Assembly (NCBI GenBank): GCA_030427505.1
Contig: JAUICH010000008.1
Span: forward strand, 62,001-126,000
Reading direction: 5' to 3'
DNA length: 64,000 nt
Origin: Verrucomicrobiia bacterium
GTDB lineage: Bacteria; Verrucomicrobiota; Verrucomicrobiia; Verrucomicrobiales; DEV007
In this document: one piece after another, positions 10,195 to 18,965 of the stretch
Numbering within the stretch: position 1 is the first letter of the stretch
Layout of the letters: each line of letters starts with the position of its first letter
The notes under the pieces: model-generated
Told to the model about the DNA's origin: nothing
What the model saw: the letters and a program-made list of their open reading frames with translations, nothing else
Databases searched by the model: none
Position numbers and translations under genes: made by a program

Positions 10195-12429
10195 ATGTCC
10201 ACGGTTTACACCACCATCCCTTATCCGCCACAGGCGCGGGAAGTGAAGATGACTCAGGGCCGGGCAAGAACCGCCGAGCCTGAAAGGCCCCCGGCGCCGA
10301 GCCGCATGGATCGCCGCTACTGGCGAGTGTTCGTCTTTTTCAGTGCTGTCATCCTGCTGAGTTTGTTGGGCATCTTCCTGATGGCGGACTTTCTTTGGCG
10401 CACGGGCTGGACGACGCCCAAGCTGACGCTGCTGGCGGTGTTTTCCGTTTTGTTCGGCTACATCGCTTTTGGTTGCTGCCACGCGCTGTTTGGGTTCCTC
10501 CAGATGCGGCGGAAAGGGGGCGATCCTTGCAAGATCACAAAGACACCGGGTTGGAGGGCGAAGTCCATCAAGGAGGCTCCCACCGCTATTGTTGTCCCTA
10601 TTTACAACGAGTCCGTGGAGCGTGTCTTCGCGGGACTGTCTTCGGTGTATGAATCGTTGCTGAACACGGGCGAGATCGACTCGTTCGACTTTTTCGTGCT
10701 GAGCGATTCGACCGACACCTCCACATGGATCGCGGAAGAGCGGGCCTGGTTGAAACTGGTGCAGCGGCACAAGGCGATCGGGAGGATCTTCTATCGCCGC
10801 CGCCTGAAGAACATCGGAAAGAAGAGCGGCAACATCTCCGACTTCTGCCGCGCCTGGGGACAGCGCTACCGCTACATGATCGTGCTGGACGCGGACAGCG
10901 TGATGACGGGCGAGACCCTGACCAACATGGTTAAGATGATGGAAGCCTCGCCCCGCGCCGGACTGATCCAGACCGTGCCCGCCAGCATCAACGCGGAGAC
11001 GGTGTTCGGACGGTTGCAGCAGTTCGCCGGACGCCTGTACGGGCCGATTTTCATGGGCGGCCTGAACTACTGGCAGCGGGAGAACGGGAACTACTGGGGC
11101 CACAACGCCATCATTCGCATGGCGCCTTTCATGGAACACTGCGATTTGCCGAGCCTGCCGGGCCAGAAGCCGTTTGGGGGCCAGATCTTGAGCCATGACT
11201 TTGTGGAGGCGGCGCTGCTGCGCAAAGCAGGCTGGGAGGTCTACCTCGCCCATGACCTGGAGGGCAGCTACGAAGAAGGGCCGCCGAACCTGATTGAAAG
11301 CGCCAAGCGGGACCGCCGTTGGTGCCAGGGAAACTTGCAGCACAGCATGCTGCTCTACGCCCGCGGCTTTCGGGGCCTGAGCCGGATTCACTTGGCCAAT
11401 GGCATTCTGGGTTATCTTTCCTCGCCGCTGTGGCTGGCCTTTCTGATCTTGTCCACTTACATTGTCTATGCCCACCAGGAGAGCGGGTTGAGCCGAATTG
11501 CCGTGGCCTCATATAGCGACTTGTGGGACGTGGATATTGTCACTCATGGGTTGATCATCTTTCTGTTCACCATGGCGCTGCTCTTCACGCCGAAGATATG
11601 TGCCTTGATCGACCTGGCATTGAAGCCGGAACGCCAGCCGTTATTTGGTGGCTGGTGGAAAGGGGCCGCGAGTGCCTTGTTTGAAACCGTGATCTCCACG
11701 CTGATCGCGCCGGTGATGATGCTCTTTCACACCCAGTTTGTCTTCAGCGTGCTGGCGGGCCGTTCCACGCAGTGGGCGCCACAAAAGAGGGATGCGGACT
11801 TGGGCACAAGCTGGGCGGAGGCTATCCAGACGCATTGGGTACACACCCTACTGGGCGTGGCTTGGGGCGTGTTGGCCTGGAACCTGGATCCGCTGTTTTT
11901 CTGGTGGCTGTCGCCCGTGATCCTGGGCATGGCGCTATCCGTGCCGGTATCCGTTGTGACCAGCCGGCCCCTTCTGGGCCGCCGCCTCCGGAAGTGGGGC
12001 TTGCTGTTGTCTCCCGAAGAAACCAGCCCGCCGCCGGTGATCAGTTCGCTGCTGACCAAGACCTCGCGCAGCACGGGTAAAGCCAGCACGGAAAGCATTC
12101 CCGAGCCCCTGCGCGGTCTGCGGGACGTGGTGCTGGACCCCTACGCGAATGCCGTGCATGTGAGTCTATTGAGGGAACTCAAGTACCTTCCCCATGGCGA
12201 ACTGGGTACTGAGGAAGAAGTGAAAGGCGTGTCCTTCGAGGATCTGAAGATCGACGCCGAAGCGCTCTTGATTCATGGCCCCAGCCGGATGCACGAGGAA
12301 AGGCTCGAGCGTCTCCTGTGCAGCGCGGATGTCTTGCTCTGGCTGCACAAGGAAGTATGGCGCCGACCCGCCGGGAAACTTTCCGTCTGGTGGCAAACCC
12401 GCATCCGCCGGTATCGCGACCGGTCCTGA
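10195..12429 (+). CDS. opgH: Glucans biosynthesis glucosyltransferase MdoH/OpgH
   Basis: The protein has 744 residues. It is an inner-membrane GT2-family enzyme that makes and exports beta-glucan backbones from UDP-glucose. It has two N-terminal membrane segments (about 43-65 and 76-104), a catalytic domain with IVVPIYNES, VLSDSTD, VLDADSVMTG (DxD at 232-234), LSHDFVEAALLRKAGWEV and RDRRWCQGN (the QxxRW equivalent), then a cluster of C-terminal membrane helices. It lacks most of the long N-terminal cytoplasmic region of the E. coli protein. ATG 10195 starts one base after the MITE. An in-frame ATG at 10249 preceded by GGGAAG is an alternative start with a better ribosome site. It pairs with opgG upstream. 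Confidence 0.94.
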   Translation: MSTVYTTIPYPPQAREVKMTQGRARTAEPERPPAPSRMDRRYWRVFVFFSAVILLSLLGIFLMADFLWRTGWTTPKLTLLAVFSVLFGYIAFGCCHALFGFLQMRRKGGDPCKITKTPGWRAKSIKEAPTAIVVPIYNESVERVFAGLSSVYESLLNTGEIDSFDFFVLSDSTDTSTWIAEERAWLKLVQRHKAIGRIFYRRRLKNIGKKSGNISDFCRAWGQRYRYMIVLDADSVMTGETLTNMVKMMEASPRAGLIQTVPASINAETVFGRLQQFAGRLYGPIFMGGLNYWQRENGNYWGHNAIIRMAPFMEHCDLPSLPGQKPFGGQILSHDFVEAALLRKAGWEVYLAHDLEGSYEEGPPNLIESAKRDRRWCQGNLQHSMLLYARGFRGLSRIHLANGILGYLSSPLWLAFLILSTYIVYAHQESGLSRIAVASYSDLWDVDIVTHGLIIFLFTMALLFTPKICALIDLALKPERQPLFGGWWKGAASALFETVISTLIAPVMMLFHTQFVFSVLAGRSTQWAPQKRDADLGTSWAEAIQTHWVHTLLGVAWGVLAWNLDPLFFWWLSPVILGMALSVPVSVVTSRPLLGRRLRKWGLLLSPEETSPPPVISSLLTKTSRSTGKASTESIPEPLRGLRDVVLDPYANAVHVSLLRELKYLPHGELGTEEEVKGVSFEDLKIDAEALLIHGPSRMHEERLERLLCSADVLLWLHKEVWRRPAGKLSVWWQTRIRRYRDRS

Positions 12430-12460
12430 CAAGTCGTGACGGGCCGCCGTTCAGGACCGG
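12420..12460. terminator. Inverted repeat over the opgH stop, possible terminator of convergent genes
   Basis: A perfect 10-bp stem, CCGGTCCTGA (12420-12429) against TCAGGACCGG (12451-12460), encloses a GC-rich loop. The left arm contains the opgH stop codon. There is no T-tract, so it may not terminate alone. It lies between the convergent opgH and M56 peptidase genes. Confidence 0.4.
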
Positions 12461-12480
12461 GACACGGTTCGCGGCCCCAG

Positions 12481-14298
12481 CTATTCCGTGGTTTCTTCCG
12501 AAACGATCATCTGAACGGCCGTCAGGAAGCGCTGCACCAACTGCGTTCGATGGGTGAAGAGTTCTCCGATGGCGGGAAGATCGCCTAACAGGGGAACTTT
12601 CTCTTCTACATCCTGTTTATCCTCGCGAATGCCAATAAAGAGATACCCGCCGTTGGGAAACTTGCCTGAAAACGTTTGGCTCGTTTCCCGGAACACCGGT
12701 TCGTCCAGGCCGGGATGGTTCTCGGACTTTCGGAAGTTCAGAAACTCGCGGATCAAAGGCTTCAGGTTCGCGTTCAGAACCGAGGGATCGCCCGTGGGCT
12801 TCACCGCCAGTTCGATGATGACGCCGACATCGGTGGTGGTGAACTCACCGGGTATAGCCTCTCCAGTTTCGAGATCCTGGGTCATGGAGACGGGGTAGAT
12901 AAACTCCCGGGTCACCGCCACGCGGGCTTTTTCCCCCTGCGGCAGGACCACCGTGGGAGCGGACATTAGATCGAGTCCAGACTGATTAGTATGAAACAAC
13001 CGCCAGCCTTCCTCCGGTGGCAGGACCTTGGGATCGCCTGCCACAAAGCCGGTCAGGACGGGATCGTCCAGCAAGTCCGGGAGCGGGAACTCCAGGATGT
13101 TAAGCCGGACATGGAGTTCTTTCGCGTTTCGGGGCACGGAGGGGATCTTGGGCGCCGGGCCCGCCGGAGCGAGCGCGGGCGCCGGGGTGGCGTCTCCTCC
13201 GGTGGGAAGGGTGCGGCAACTGACTAACAAGGTGCCCGGTAGGATGAGGGCGAAGGCGAAGACCGAGAAAAGAATCACGCGAATCGTGCCCGCGGGTTTC
13301 CGGGCTGCTCCGATATCCAGCAAGCGCCGGAAGCGCTTCACCCGTCCGGTGTGGCTGGCGGCGGGAAGGGCCCAGCCGCACGCGTGGGCCGGAGTGGTGG
13401 TAGGTTTTCTCGGGAGCAAGGACAGCAAATGGTCCGCGTAGGGGACGGCGGCGAGACCGGAAGTCAGCACGGCGTCGTCACAAGCCTGCTCCCGCCATTC
13501 GGCGATACGCCGGCGCAATACCCAGGAAAGCGGATTCCACCAGGTCAGGAGAAAACAAAGGGAGCTTAGCAGCGTGGACCAGAGATCCCGCCGCCGGATG
13601 TGAGCCAGCTCATGCCTGACAATCGCCCAGGTCTTTTGACGCGGCCAGGCCCTGGCCTCCCGCGGAAGCACCAATGCCGGGCGAAAGAGGCCGAAGGTCA
13701 TGGGCATGGCGTCTGGCGTGAGCCAGAGTAGGGGAGCGCGTTTCAAGTGCTGTCGCCGCGACTCGGCGGTCACCAGTTTGGACAACGGGTCCTCCGGGCC
13801 CGCCAACCGGGCCTGGGGCAGTGCTTTGGTGGGACATTTCAGACAACGCCTGAAGAGGAGCAGGATTCCGGTGGCCAGCCCAAGACACCACATCGCGGTG
13901 AGGCCGCGTGAAATCGAATCCCAGAAAGAAAGGGATGCTGAGTCTCGGGGATCTTGGGACGCCGGCCCCTTCGGTGAAGTGGTTGTAAAGTTTACCTCCT
14001 GGGTCAGAGTGCCGCCGGGAGATAGCAGAGAGGTTCTGGTGACGGCCCGAAGATCCCTCTCAAAAGGACGCCATCCGTATTCATCCGGCATCCAGGAAAG
14101 ATTGAGGAGAAAGATGACCGGGAGGCCGATAGCGGCGATGACCGCGAGGGCGTGCCGGGTGCTGGCGGAAGCGCGGCGGGAAAGCCGCAGCACCACGGCG
14201 GCGAGAGCCAGCCAGGCAGCCGTTTTGATGGAAGCGCCCAGAAGCCAGGGCCAGGCGGCATCCAGGTAATCGAAGCATGTGGAGACGAACGCGTTCAT
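12481..14298 (-). CDS. BlaR1/MecR1-like M56 zinc metalloprotease fused to a secretin-like domain
   Basis: The protein has 605 residues. N-terminal membrane helices lie at about 18-38, 50-67 and 130-150. The M56 protease domain has the zinc site H229-E-L-A-H233 and the downstream EWREQACDDAVL segment, followed by another membrane helix at about 340-358 and a Pro/Ala linker. Instead of a beta-lactam sensor domain, residues about 392-603 resemble the secretin core (type II/III secretion outer-membrane protein family): SAPTVVLPQGEKARVAV, FTTTDVGVIIELAVKP, NGGYLFIGI and KVPLLGDLPAIGELF. BlaR1 proteins cleave or trigger loss of the BlaI repressor after sensing a periplasmic signal. It overlaps blaI by 4 bp. 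The fusion is the odd feature; the signal is unknown. Confidence 0.85.
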   Translation of the reverse strand: MNAFVSTCFDYLDAAWPWLLGASIKTAAWLALAAVVLRLSRRASASTRHALAVIAAIGLPVIFLLNLSWMPDEYGWRPFERDLRAVTRTSLLSPGGTLTQEVNFTTTSPKGPASQDPRDSASLSFWDSISRGLTAMWCLGLATGILLLFRRCLKCPTKALPQARLAGPEDPLSKLVTAESRRQHLKRAPLLWLTPDAMPMTFGLFRPALVLPREARAWPRQKTWAIVRHELAHIRRRDLWSTLLSSLCFLLTWWNPLSWVLRRRIAEWREQACDDAVLTSGLAAVPYADHLLSLLPRKPTTTPAHACGWALPAASHTGRVKRFRRLLDIGAARKPAGTIRVILFSVFAFALILPGTLLVSCRTLPTGGDATPAPALAPAGPAPKIPSVPRNAKELHVRLNILEFPLPDLLDDPVLTGFVAGDPKVLPPEEGWRLFHTNQSGLDLMSAPTVVLPQGEKARVAVTREFIYPVSMTQDLETGEAIPGEFTTTDVGVIIELAVKPTGDPSVLNANLKPLIREFLNFRKSENHPGLDEPVFRETSQTFSGKFPNGGYLFIGIREDKQDVEEKVPLLGDLPAIGELFTHRTQLVQRFLTAVQMIVSEETTE

Positions 14299-14765
14299 GA
14301 ACGGGGTTTGCGCTTGGGATGGGTTTTGGTGGCGCCCTTGGCCTTTGGCTTCCGGGAGGGTTTGGGTTTGGAAGAGTCTTCCTGCGATCTTTGGCGAGCT
14401 TTGGCGAGCAGGCCCTCGATGGTCTCGATCTCTTCGGCGCTGATGTTGACCGAGGGATCGTTCAGATAGGCGGCGAGGCCGTCACGCATGGAGCCGCCGA
14501 AGAAGGTGGAGAGCACCTTCCGCCAGGCCGCCTGGCCTTCGCGCTCTGGCGCCCGGGCGGGTTTGAAGACGTGTTCCCGGCCACGGGTGCCGCACTGAAC
14601 CAGATGGCCCTTTTGTTCCAGCATCTTGATGATGGACCGCAGCGCGGGGCGCGTGGGGGGCGCGTCCATGTGTTGAGCGAGATCGCCCATCGTGGCCTGA
14701 CCTAGAGAAAACAGGATCTCCATGACTTCCCGCTCCCGGCGGCTGAGCTGTTCGAAAATAGACAT
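14295..14765 (-). CDS. blaI: BlaI/MecI/CopY-family transcriptional repressor
   Basis: The protein has 156 residues. A winged helix fills about residues 1-75 (LSRREREVMEILFSLGQATM, then RSIIKMLEQKGHLVQ), with a helical dimerisation part (about 80-125) that is the usual site of M56 cleavage. The family norm is about 125 residues; here a Lys/Pro/Arg-rich tail of about 30 residues (KPKPSRKPKAKGATK and on) is added. It is followed by the M56-secretin gene with a 4-bp overlap. Two operator-like repeats lie upstream at 14813-14873, and a run of 11 C on the coding strand sits 12 bases before the ATG. It probably represses its own operon and perhaps the divergent dehydrogenase gene. Confidence 0.9.
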   Translation of the reverse strand: MSIFEQLSRREREVMEILFSLGQATMGDLAQHMDAPPTRPALRSIIKMLEQKGHLVQCGTRGREHVFKPARAPEREGQAAWRKVLSTFFGGSMRDGLAAYLNDPSVNISAEEIETIEGLLAKARQRSQEDSSKPKPSRKPKAKGATKTHPKRKPRS

Positions 14766-14776
14766 GAGGCGAAAAA

Positions 14777-14787
14777 GGGGGGGGGGG
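14777..14787. repeat. Homopolymer tract G11 in the blaI leader
   Basis: Eleven G on the plus strand (C11 on the blaI strand), ending 12 bases before the blaI start codon. Tracts this long are prone to slippage and could alter the spacing between promoter and start. Confidence 0.7.
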
Positions 14788-14812
14788 CGAATGGTGACGG
14801 AAGGATTTGAGG

Positions 14813-14873
14813 ACTGATTTTTCAGTATTTTGTGCAGAGAGCAAGCTTAAATACTGGTTTTTCAGTATTTTGT
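14813..14873. promoter_or_regulatory. Two operator-like 21-bp direct repeats, probable BlaI binding sites
   Basis: The sequence ACTGrTTTTTCAGTATTTTG plus one further T occurs at 14813-14833 and 14853-14873, with one mismatch and start-to-start spacing of exactly 40 bp. Each copy contains an inverted repeat: ACTGA/TCAGT at the first, and AATACTG (14850-14856) against CAGTATT (14863-14869) at the second. They lie between the divergent blaI (start 14765) and dehydrogenase (start 15020) genes. BlaI-family repressors bind dyad sites with such arms near their own promoter. Assignment to this BlaI rests on position and symmetry. Confidence 0.6.
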
Positions 14874-15019
14874 TTCTGCATAGGCCGGGCAAGCCCTGGA
14901 AAACCGCCGCTATTGAAGAGAGGAACTATTTTGCCTGCGCCAACGTTGGCGCGGGTCCGGAAAGGAAGAATCTGGATGCGATGGGGCTGGTCCGGTTATA
15001 TTGCGTTCCTTCCTTTATC

Positions 15020-18000
15020 ATGAAGACGCCCCCCTTTTGCCTGGTCGCCAGCCTCGCGCTGGCCTTTCTAACGAGTTCCCTTCAGGCCGCGGATTGGCCC
15101 GTGTTGCTGGAAGAGAACTTCACCAGAGGCTCCAGCCAGTGGGAAGCCACGGATGAGAATGCCTGGCAGGTAAAGGAAGTGGAAGGCGGCAACCGCGTCT
15201 ATGAATTGTTCGGCAAGAGCGACTACGAGCCACCGCACCGCAGCCCCTTTAACTACTCCCTCCTCAAGTATGTGACGGTGGGGGACTTCGAACTGACGGC
15301 AAAGGTGCAGACCACCAAGGAAAGTTACGGCCACCGCGACCTGTGCCTGTTTTTCGGGTACCAAGACCCGGCGCATTTCTATTACGTGCACCTGGGCCAG
15401 AAGATGGACGATCACGCCAACCAGATCTTCATTGTCAACGACGCGCCGCGCACGAAGATCTCCGAAAAGACCACGGAAGGCACGGCATGGCAGGACGCCA
15501 CTTGGCACAACGTCAAGATCCGGCGGGAGGTGGAGAGCGGATTGATCGAGATCTATTTCGACGACATGGAGACGCCGGTCATGGTGGCGCATGATAAGAC
15601 CTTTGTGTGGGGCCGGATCGGACTGGGGTCCTTCGATGACATCGGCATGTTCGATGACGTGGTGCTGAAAGGCGTGGAAGTGAAAGGGGAGAAGGCGGGA
15701 ATGCCAGACCCGAAGAGCTTGAAGTTCGTGAAGTGGACCGAAGGCTTTGAAGTGCCGGATCCAGTGTCCGTGAGCCTGGATGAAAAGGGCAATGCCTATG
15801 TCACCCAGACCCAGCGGCGTAAGCTACAGGATCTGGACATTCGCGAACACAGAGACTGGATTCCGAACGACGTCAGCTTTCAGTGGGTGCGGGACAAGCA
15901 GGATTTCTATCAAAAGACCCTGGCGCCGGAGAACAGCGCGGCGAACCAGGCGCATGTGGAAGACCTGAATGGGGACGGTTCGCACGACTGGCGGGACCTG
16001 ACGGTGTTGAGCGAAAAGATCCACCTCGTCAAAGACACGGATGGGGATGGCAAGGCGGACCAGATCAACGTATTCGCGGAGGATTTCAAAACTGAAGTCA
16101 CCGGTATCGCCGCCGGCGTGCTCTACCATGATGGCGCGGTTTATTCGACGATTGCCCCGGACGTGTGGAAACTGCGCGACACGGATGGTGACGGTAAAGC
16201 CGACGAACGCGAAGTGGTGGCGCACGGCTTTGGGCTGCACATCGCTTATGCCGGTCACGACATGCACGGACTGACGGTGGGGCCGGATGGCCGGATCTAC
16301 TGGTCCATCGGGGACAAAGGCATCGCGGTGAAGTCGAAGGAAGGGAAAGTCTTTCACTATCCGAATCAGGGCGGCGTGCTGCGTTGCGAGCCGGATGGCA
16401 GCCATTTCGAGGTCTTTGCCCATGGCTTGCGCAATGTGCAGGAGGTGGCCTTTGACGCGCACGGGAATCTCTTTGGCGTGGACAACGACTCCGACCAGGC
16501 GGGAGAGATGGAGCGCTTCGTCTACATCGTGCAGCACTCAGACGCGGGCTGGCGTTGCAACTGGCAGTACCGGGGCAGCGACTTCAATCCCTGGATGGAT
16601 GAGGGCCTGTGGAAACCTTACTTCGAAGGTCAGCCGGCCTACATCGTGCCGCCGATCCAGAACTACGTGAACGGTCCCGCTGGCTTTGCCTTCAACCCTG
16701 GCACGGCGCTGAGCCCGGACTATAAGGACTACTTCTTTGTCGATCAGTTTTCCAGCGGCTACCAGAACGCCTTCCAGGCGAAGGAAAAGGGCGCGTCCTT
16801 TGAAATGGTAAACGACCATGTGATCGGCAACGGCATTCCGCTGATCGGGACCAACTTCGGGCCGGACGGGGCGCTCTATGCCGTGGACTGGGGCGGGGGC
16901 TATCCGCTGAATGAAAAGGGAGCCGTGTGGAAGATCGACGTGCCGGAGTACGCGGACTCCGCCATCCGGAAAGAGACCAAACGCCTGATCGAGGAAGGCG
17001 GGAGCGGCAAGGAAGAGGCCGAGCTGGTAACTATGTTGGGTCACGAAGACCAGCGCGTCCGGATGATCGCGCAGTTCGAACTGGTGAAGCGCGAGCGCAA
17101 AGACGCCCTAACAAAGGTGGCGCGAGACGAAAGCGCGGATCCACTGGCCCGGCTGCACGCCATCTGGGGGATCGGGCAACTGCTGCGTTATGACGCGGAC
17201 GCCACCTATGCCGAACTGACCCCACTGGCGAAGGCGGGCGACGCGGAGGTCCGCGCCCAGGCCGCGAAGACCATTGGCGAAGGCAGTACCAATCAACCGG
17301 TCGCGAAGTACTTGGTGCCGCTGCTGAAAGACCCGAACGCCAGGGTGCGGTTTCAGGCGGCACTGGCCTTGGGAAATCTGGAGGCTCCGGAAGCGACCGA
17401 ACCCCTTATCGAATTCATCAGCGGACTCGAACCGGATCAGGTGTATCTCCGGCACGCCGGGGTGCATGGTCTGACGGGCTGCGCTTATCCGGATACCCTG
17501 GCGGGTCTGGCGGATCATGCCTCTGAAGCCGTGCGGCTGGCGGCCTGCCTGGCGCTGCGCAACCGGGCAGACGCGGCGATTACCGCTTACTTAAACGACG
17601 CGTCCGAAATCGTGGCCACGGAAGCCGCGCGGGGCATTCACGATGACTGGACCATTCCGGACGCGATGCCCGCTCTGGCGGCGCTGGTGGAAAATCCACC
17701 CTATCAGAACGAGTCCCTGCTGCGCCGGGCCATCGGAGCAAACTTCCGGTTGGGCGGAGAGGCCGAGGTGAAACGCGTGGCCGAGTTCGCGGCGAACGGG
17801 GAGATGCCGAAAGCCATGCGGATGGAGGCGATCGACGCCCTCCTGGAGTGGCCCACGCCTCCGGTGCTGGACCGGGTGGACGGCCGCTACCGGCCGCTGG
17901 AAGCGCGGGACGTCGCGACGATCGGGAAGGCGGCAGCCAGTTCGGTGGACGCGCTTCTTCAGGACGCGGACGTGGAACTGCGGGAAGCCGGCATGGCCCT

Positions 18001-18949
18001 GGCGACGGAACTGAACATTCAGATCGAGCCGGGCACGCTGCTCACGGTGGTGGAAGATCAGGAAGCCCCCAGCGGTCTTCGTTTGCAGGCTTTGAAAACG
18101 CTTTCCAAACAAGCCGCTAAAGGAGAAGCCACTCACAAGGCAATCGATGCCGGGCTGGCCGCTAAGGACGCGAGCTTGCGCGCGGAAGCGCGTTCGCTGC
18201 TGGCCAAGACTTCCCCGGAGAAGGCGATTCCCCTGTTGAAAGAGGCGGTGAATTCGGACAAAGCCAAACTGCCGGAGCGCCAACAGGCCTTGCTGGATCT
18301 GGCTGCTACCGCTAAGCCGGAAGCGGATGAGTTGATCTTGGATTGGATGCGGAAGCTGACAGACGGCAAAGCGCCCCGGACCATGGCGCTGGACATCCTG
18401 ACGGCCGCCGAGGGCCGGGCAAAAGAGGCGCCGGATCTCCAGAAAGCCCTGGATGCGTTCGAAACCGCTCGCGCCAAAAACGGCACTGGCAGCTTGGTCG
18501 ATTCGGCGTCCGAATGCCTGGAAGGCGGCGACGCCACCAGGGGGAAGAAGGTCTTTACCACGCATCTTTCCGCGCAGTGCACGGCCTGCCACAAAGTGAA
18601 GGATGGCAAGGGCAGCAACGTGGGGCCCAATCTGAAAAGCGTCGGCGCGAAGAATCCGCGCGAATTTCTCCTGGAGTCCCTCCTCAATCCGCAGGCCAAG
18701 ATCGCCAAGGGCTATGGCACCATCATGCTCACCCTGAAGAGCGGCGACCTGGTGAGCGGACAGTTCCGGGAAGAGACGGATCAGTTCGTGGAACTGCGGG
18801 ACGCGGAAGGGGAATCCATCAAAGTTCCGCTGGAGGATATCGAAAACCGGACGCCTGTGATCTCGTCAATGCCTCCCATGCTTGGTATACTGAACAAACA
18901 CGAACTTCGCGACGTGGTGGAATACCTCTCGACGCTGAAGGCCAAGTAA
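15020..18949 (+). CDS. PVC-type membrane-bound dehydrogenase: beta-propeller, HEAT repeats and C-terminal heme domain
   Basis: From ATG 15020 the protein has 1309 residues with a Sec signal peptide (1-23, cleavage near LQA-AD). The reading frame is open further upstream, but that would cross the operator repeats and bury the signal peptide. Residues 25-225 are a DUF1080/LamG-like beta-sandwich. About 230-640 form a glucose/sorbosone dehydrogenase-like propeller with two DTDGDGKAD calcium-type loops (339 and 387). About 660-1130 are HEAT repeats, and the C-terminus holds a cytochrome c motif CTACH (1187-1191) in the PVC heme-binding domain. It is probably periplasmic and oxidises a sugar-like substrate. 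A sulfatase gene follows after 16 bp. Confidence 0.9.
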   Translation: MKTPPFCLVASLALAFLTSSLQAADWPVLLEENFTRGSSQWEATDENAWQVKEVEGGNRVYELFGKSDYEPPHRSPFNYSLLKYVTVGDFELTAKVQTTKESYGHRDLCLFFGYQDPAHFYYVHLGQKMDDHANQIFIVNDAPRTKISEKTTEGTAWQDATWHNVKIRREVESGLIEIYFDDMETPVMVAHDKTFVWGRIGLGSFDDIGMFDDVVLKGVEVKGEKAGMPDPKSLKFVKWTEGFEVPDPVSVSLDEKGNAYVTQTQRRKLQDLDIREHRDWIPNDVSFQWVRDKQDFYQKTLAPENSAANQAHVEDLNGDGSHDWRDLTVLSEKIHLVKDTDGDGKADQINVFAEDFKTEVTGIAAGVLYHDGAVYSTIAPDVWKLRDTDGDGKADEREVVAHGFGLHIAYAGHDMHGLTVGPDGRIYWSIGDKGIAVKSKEGKVFHYPNQGGVLRCEPDGSHFEVFAHGLRNVQEVAFDAHGNLFGVDNDSDQAGEMERFVYIVQHSDAGWRCNWQYRGSDFNPWMDEGLWKPYFEGQPAYIVPPIQNYVNGPAGFAFNPGTALSPDYKDYFFVDQFSSGYQNAFQAKEKGASFEMVNDHVIGNGIPLIGTNFGPDGALYAVDWGGGYPLNEKGAVWKIDVPEYADSAIRKETKRLIEEGGSGKEEAELVTMLGHEDQRVRMIAQFELVKRERKDALTKVARDESADPLARLHAIWGIGQLLRYDADATYAELTPLAKAGDAEVRAQAAKTIGEGSTNQPVAKYLVPLLKDPNARVRFQAALALGNLEAPEATEPLIEFISGLEPDQVYLRHAGVHGLTGCAYPDTLAGLADHASEAVRLAACLALRNRADAAITAYLNDASEIVATEAARGIHDDWTIPDAMPALAALVENPPYQNESLLRRAIGANFRLGGEAEVKRVAEFAANGEMPKAMRMEAIDALLEWPTPPVLDRVDGRYRPLEARDVATIGKAAASSVDALLQDADVELREAGMALATELNIQIEPGTLLTVVEDQEAPSGLRLQALKTLSKQAAKGEATHKAIDAGLAAKDASLRAEARSLLAKTSPEKAIPLLKEAVNSDKAKLPERQQALLDLAATAKPEADELILDWMRKLTDGKAPRTMALDILTAAEGRAKEAPDLQKALDAFETARAKNGTGSLVDSASECLEGGDATRGKKVFTTHLSAQCTACHKVKDGKGSNVGPNLKSVGAKNPREFLLESLLNPQAKIAKGYGTIMLTLKSGDLVSGQFREETDQFVELRDAEGESIKVPLEDIENRTPVISSMPPMLGILNKHELRDVVEYLSTLKAK

Positions 18950-18965
18950 TGTTCGTATCCATTGT

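Noticed and set aside
9917-10195. 92-codon ORF inside the first MITE
   Set aside because: Composition follows the inverted repeats and there is no protein-like pattern or ribosome site.
10192-11475. Open frame of about 427 codons on the minus strand
   Set aside because: It is antisense to opgH, whose homology covers this region fully.
12481-14765. Beta-lactam resistance operon
   Set aside because: The repressor and protease families match, but there is no beta-lactamase or penicillin-binding sensor domain, so a resistance role is not supported.
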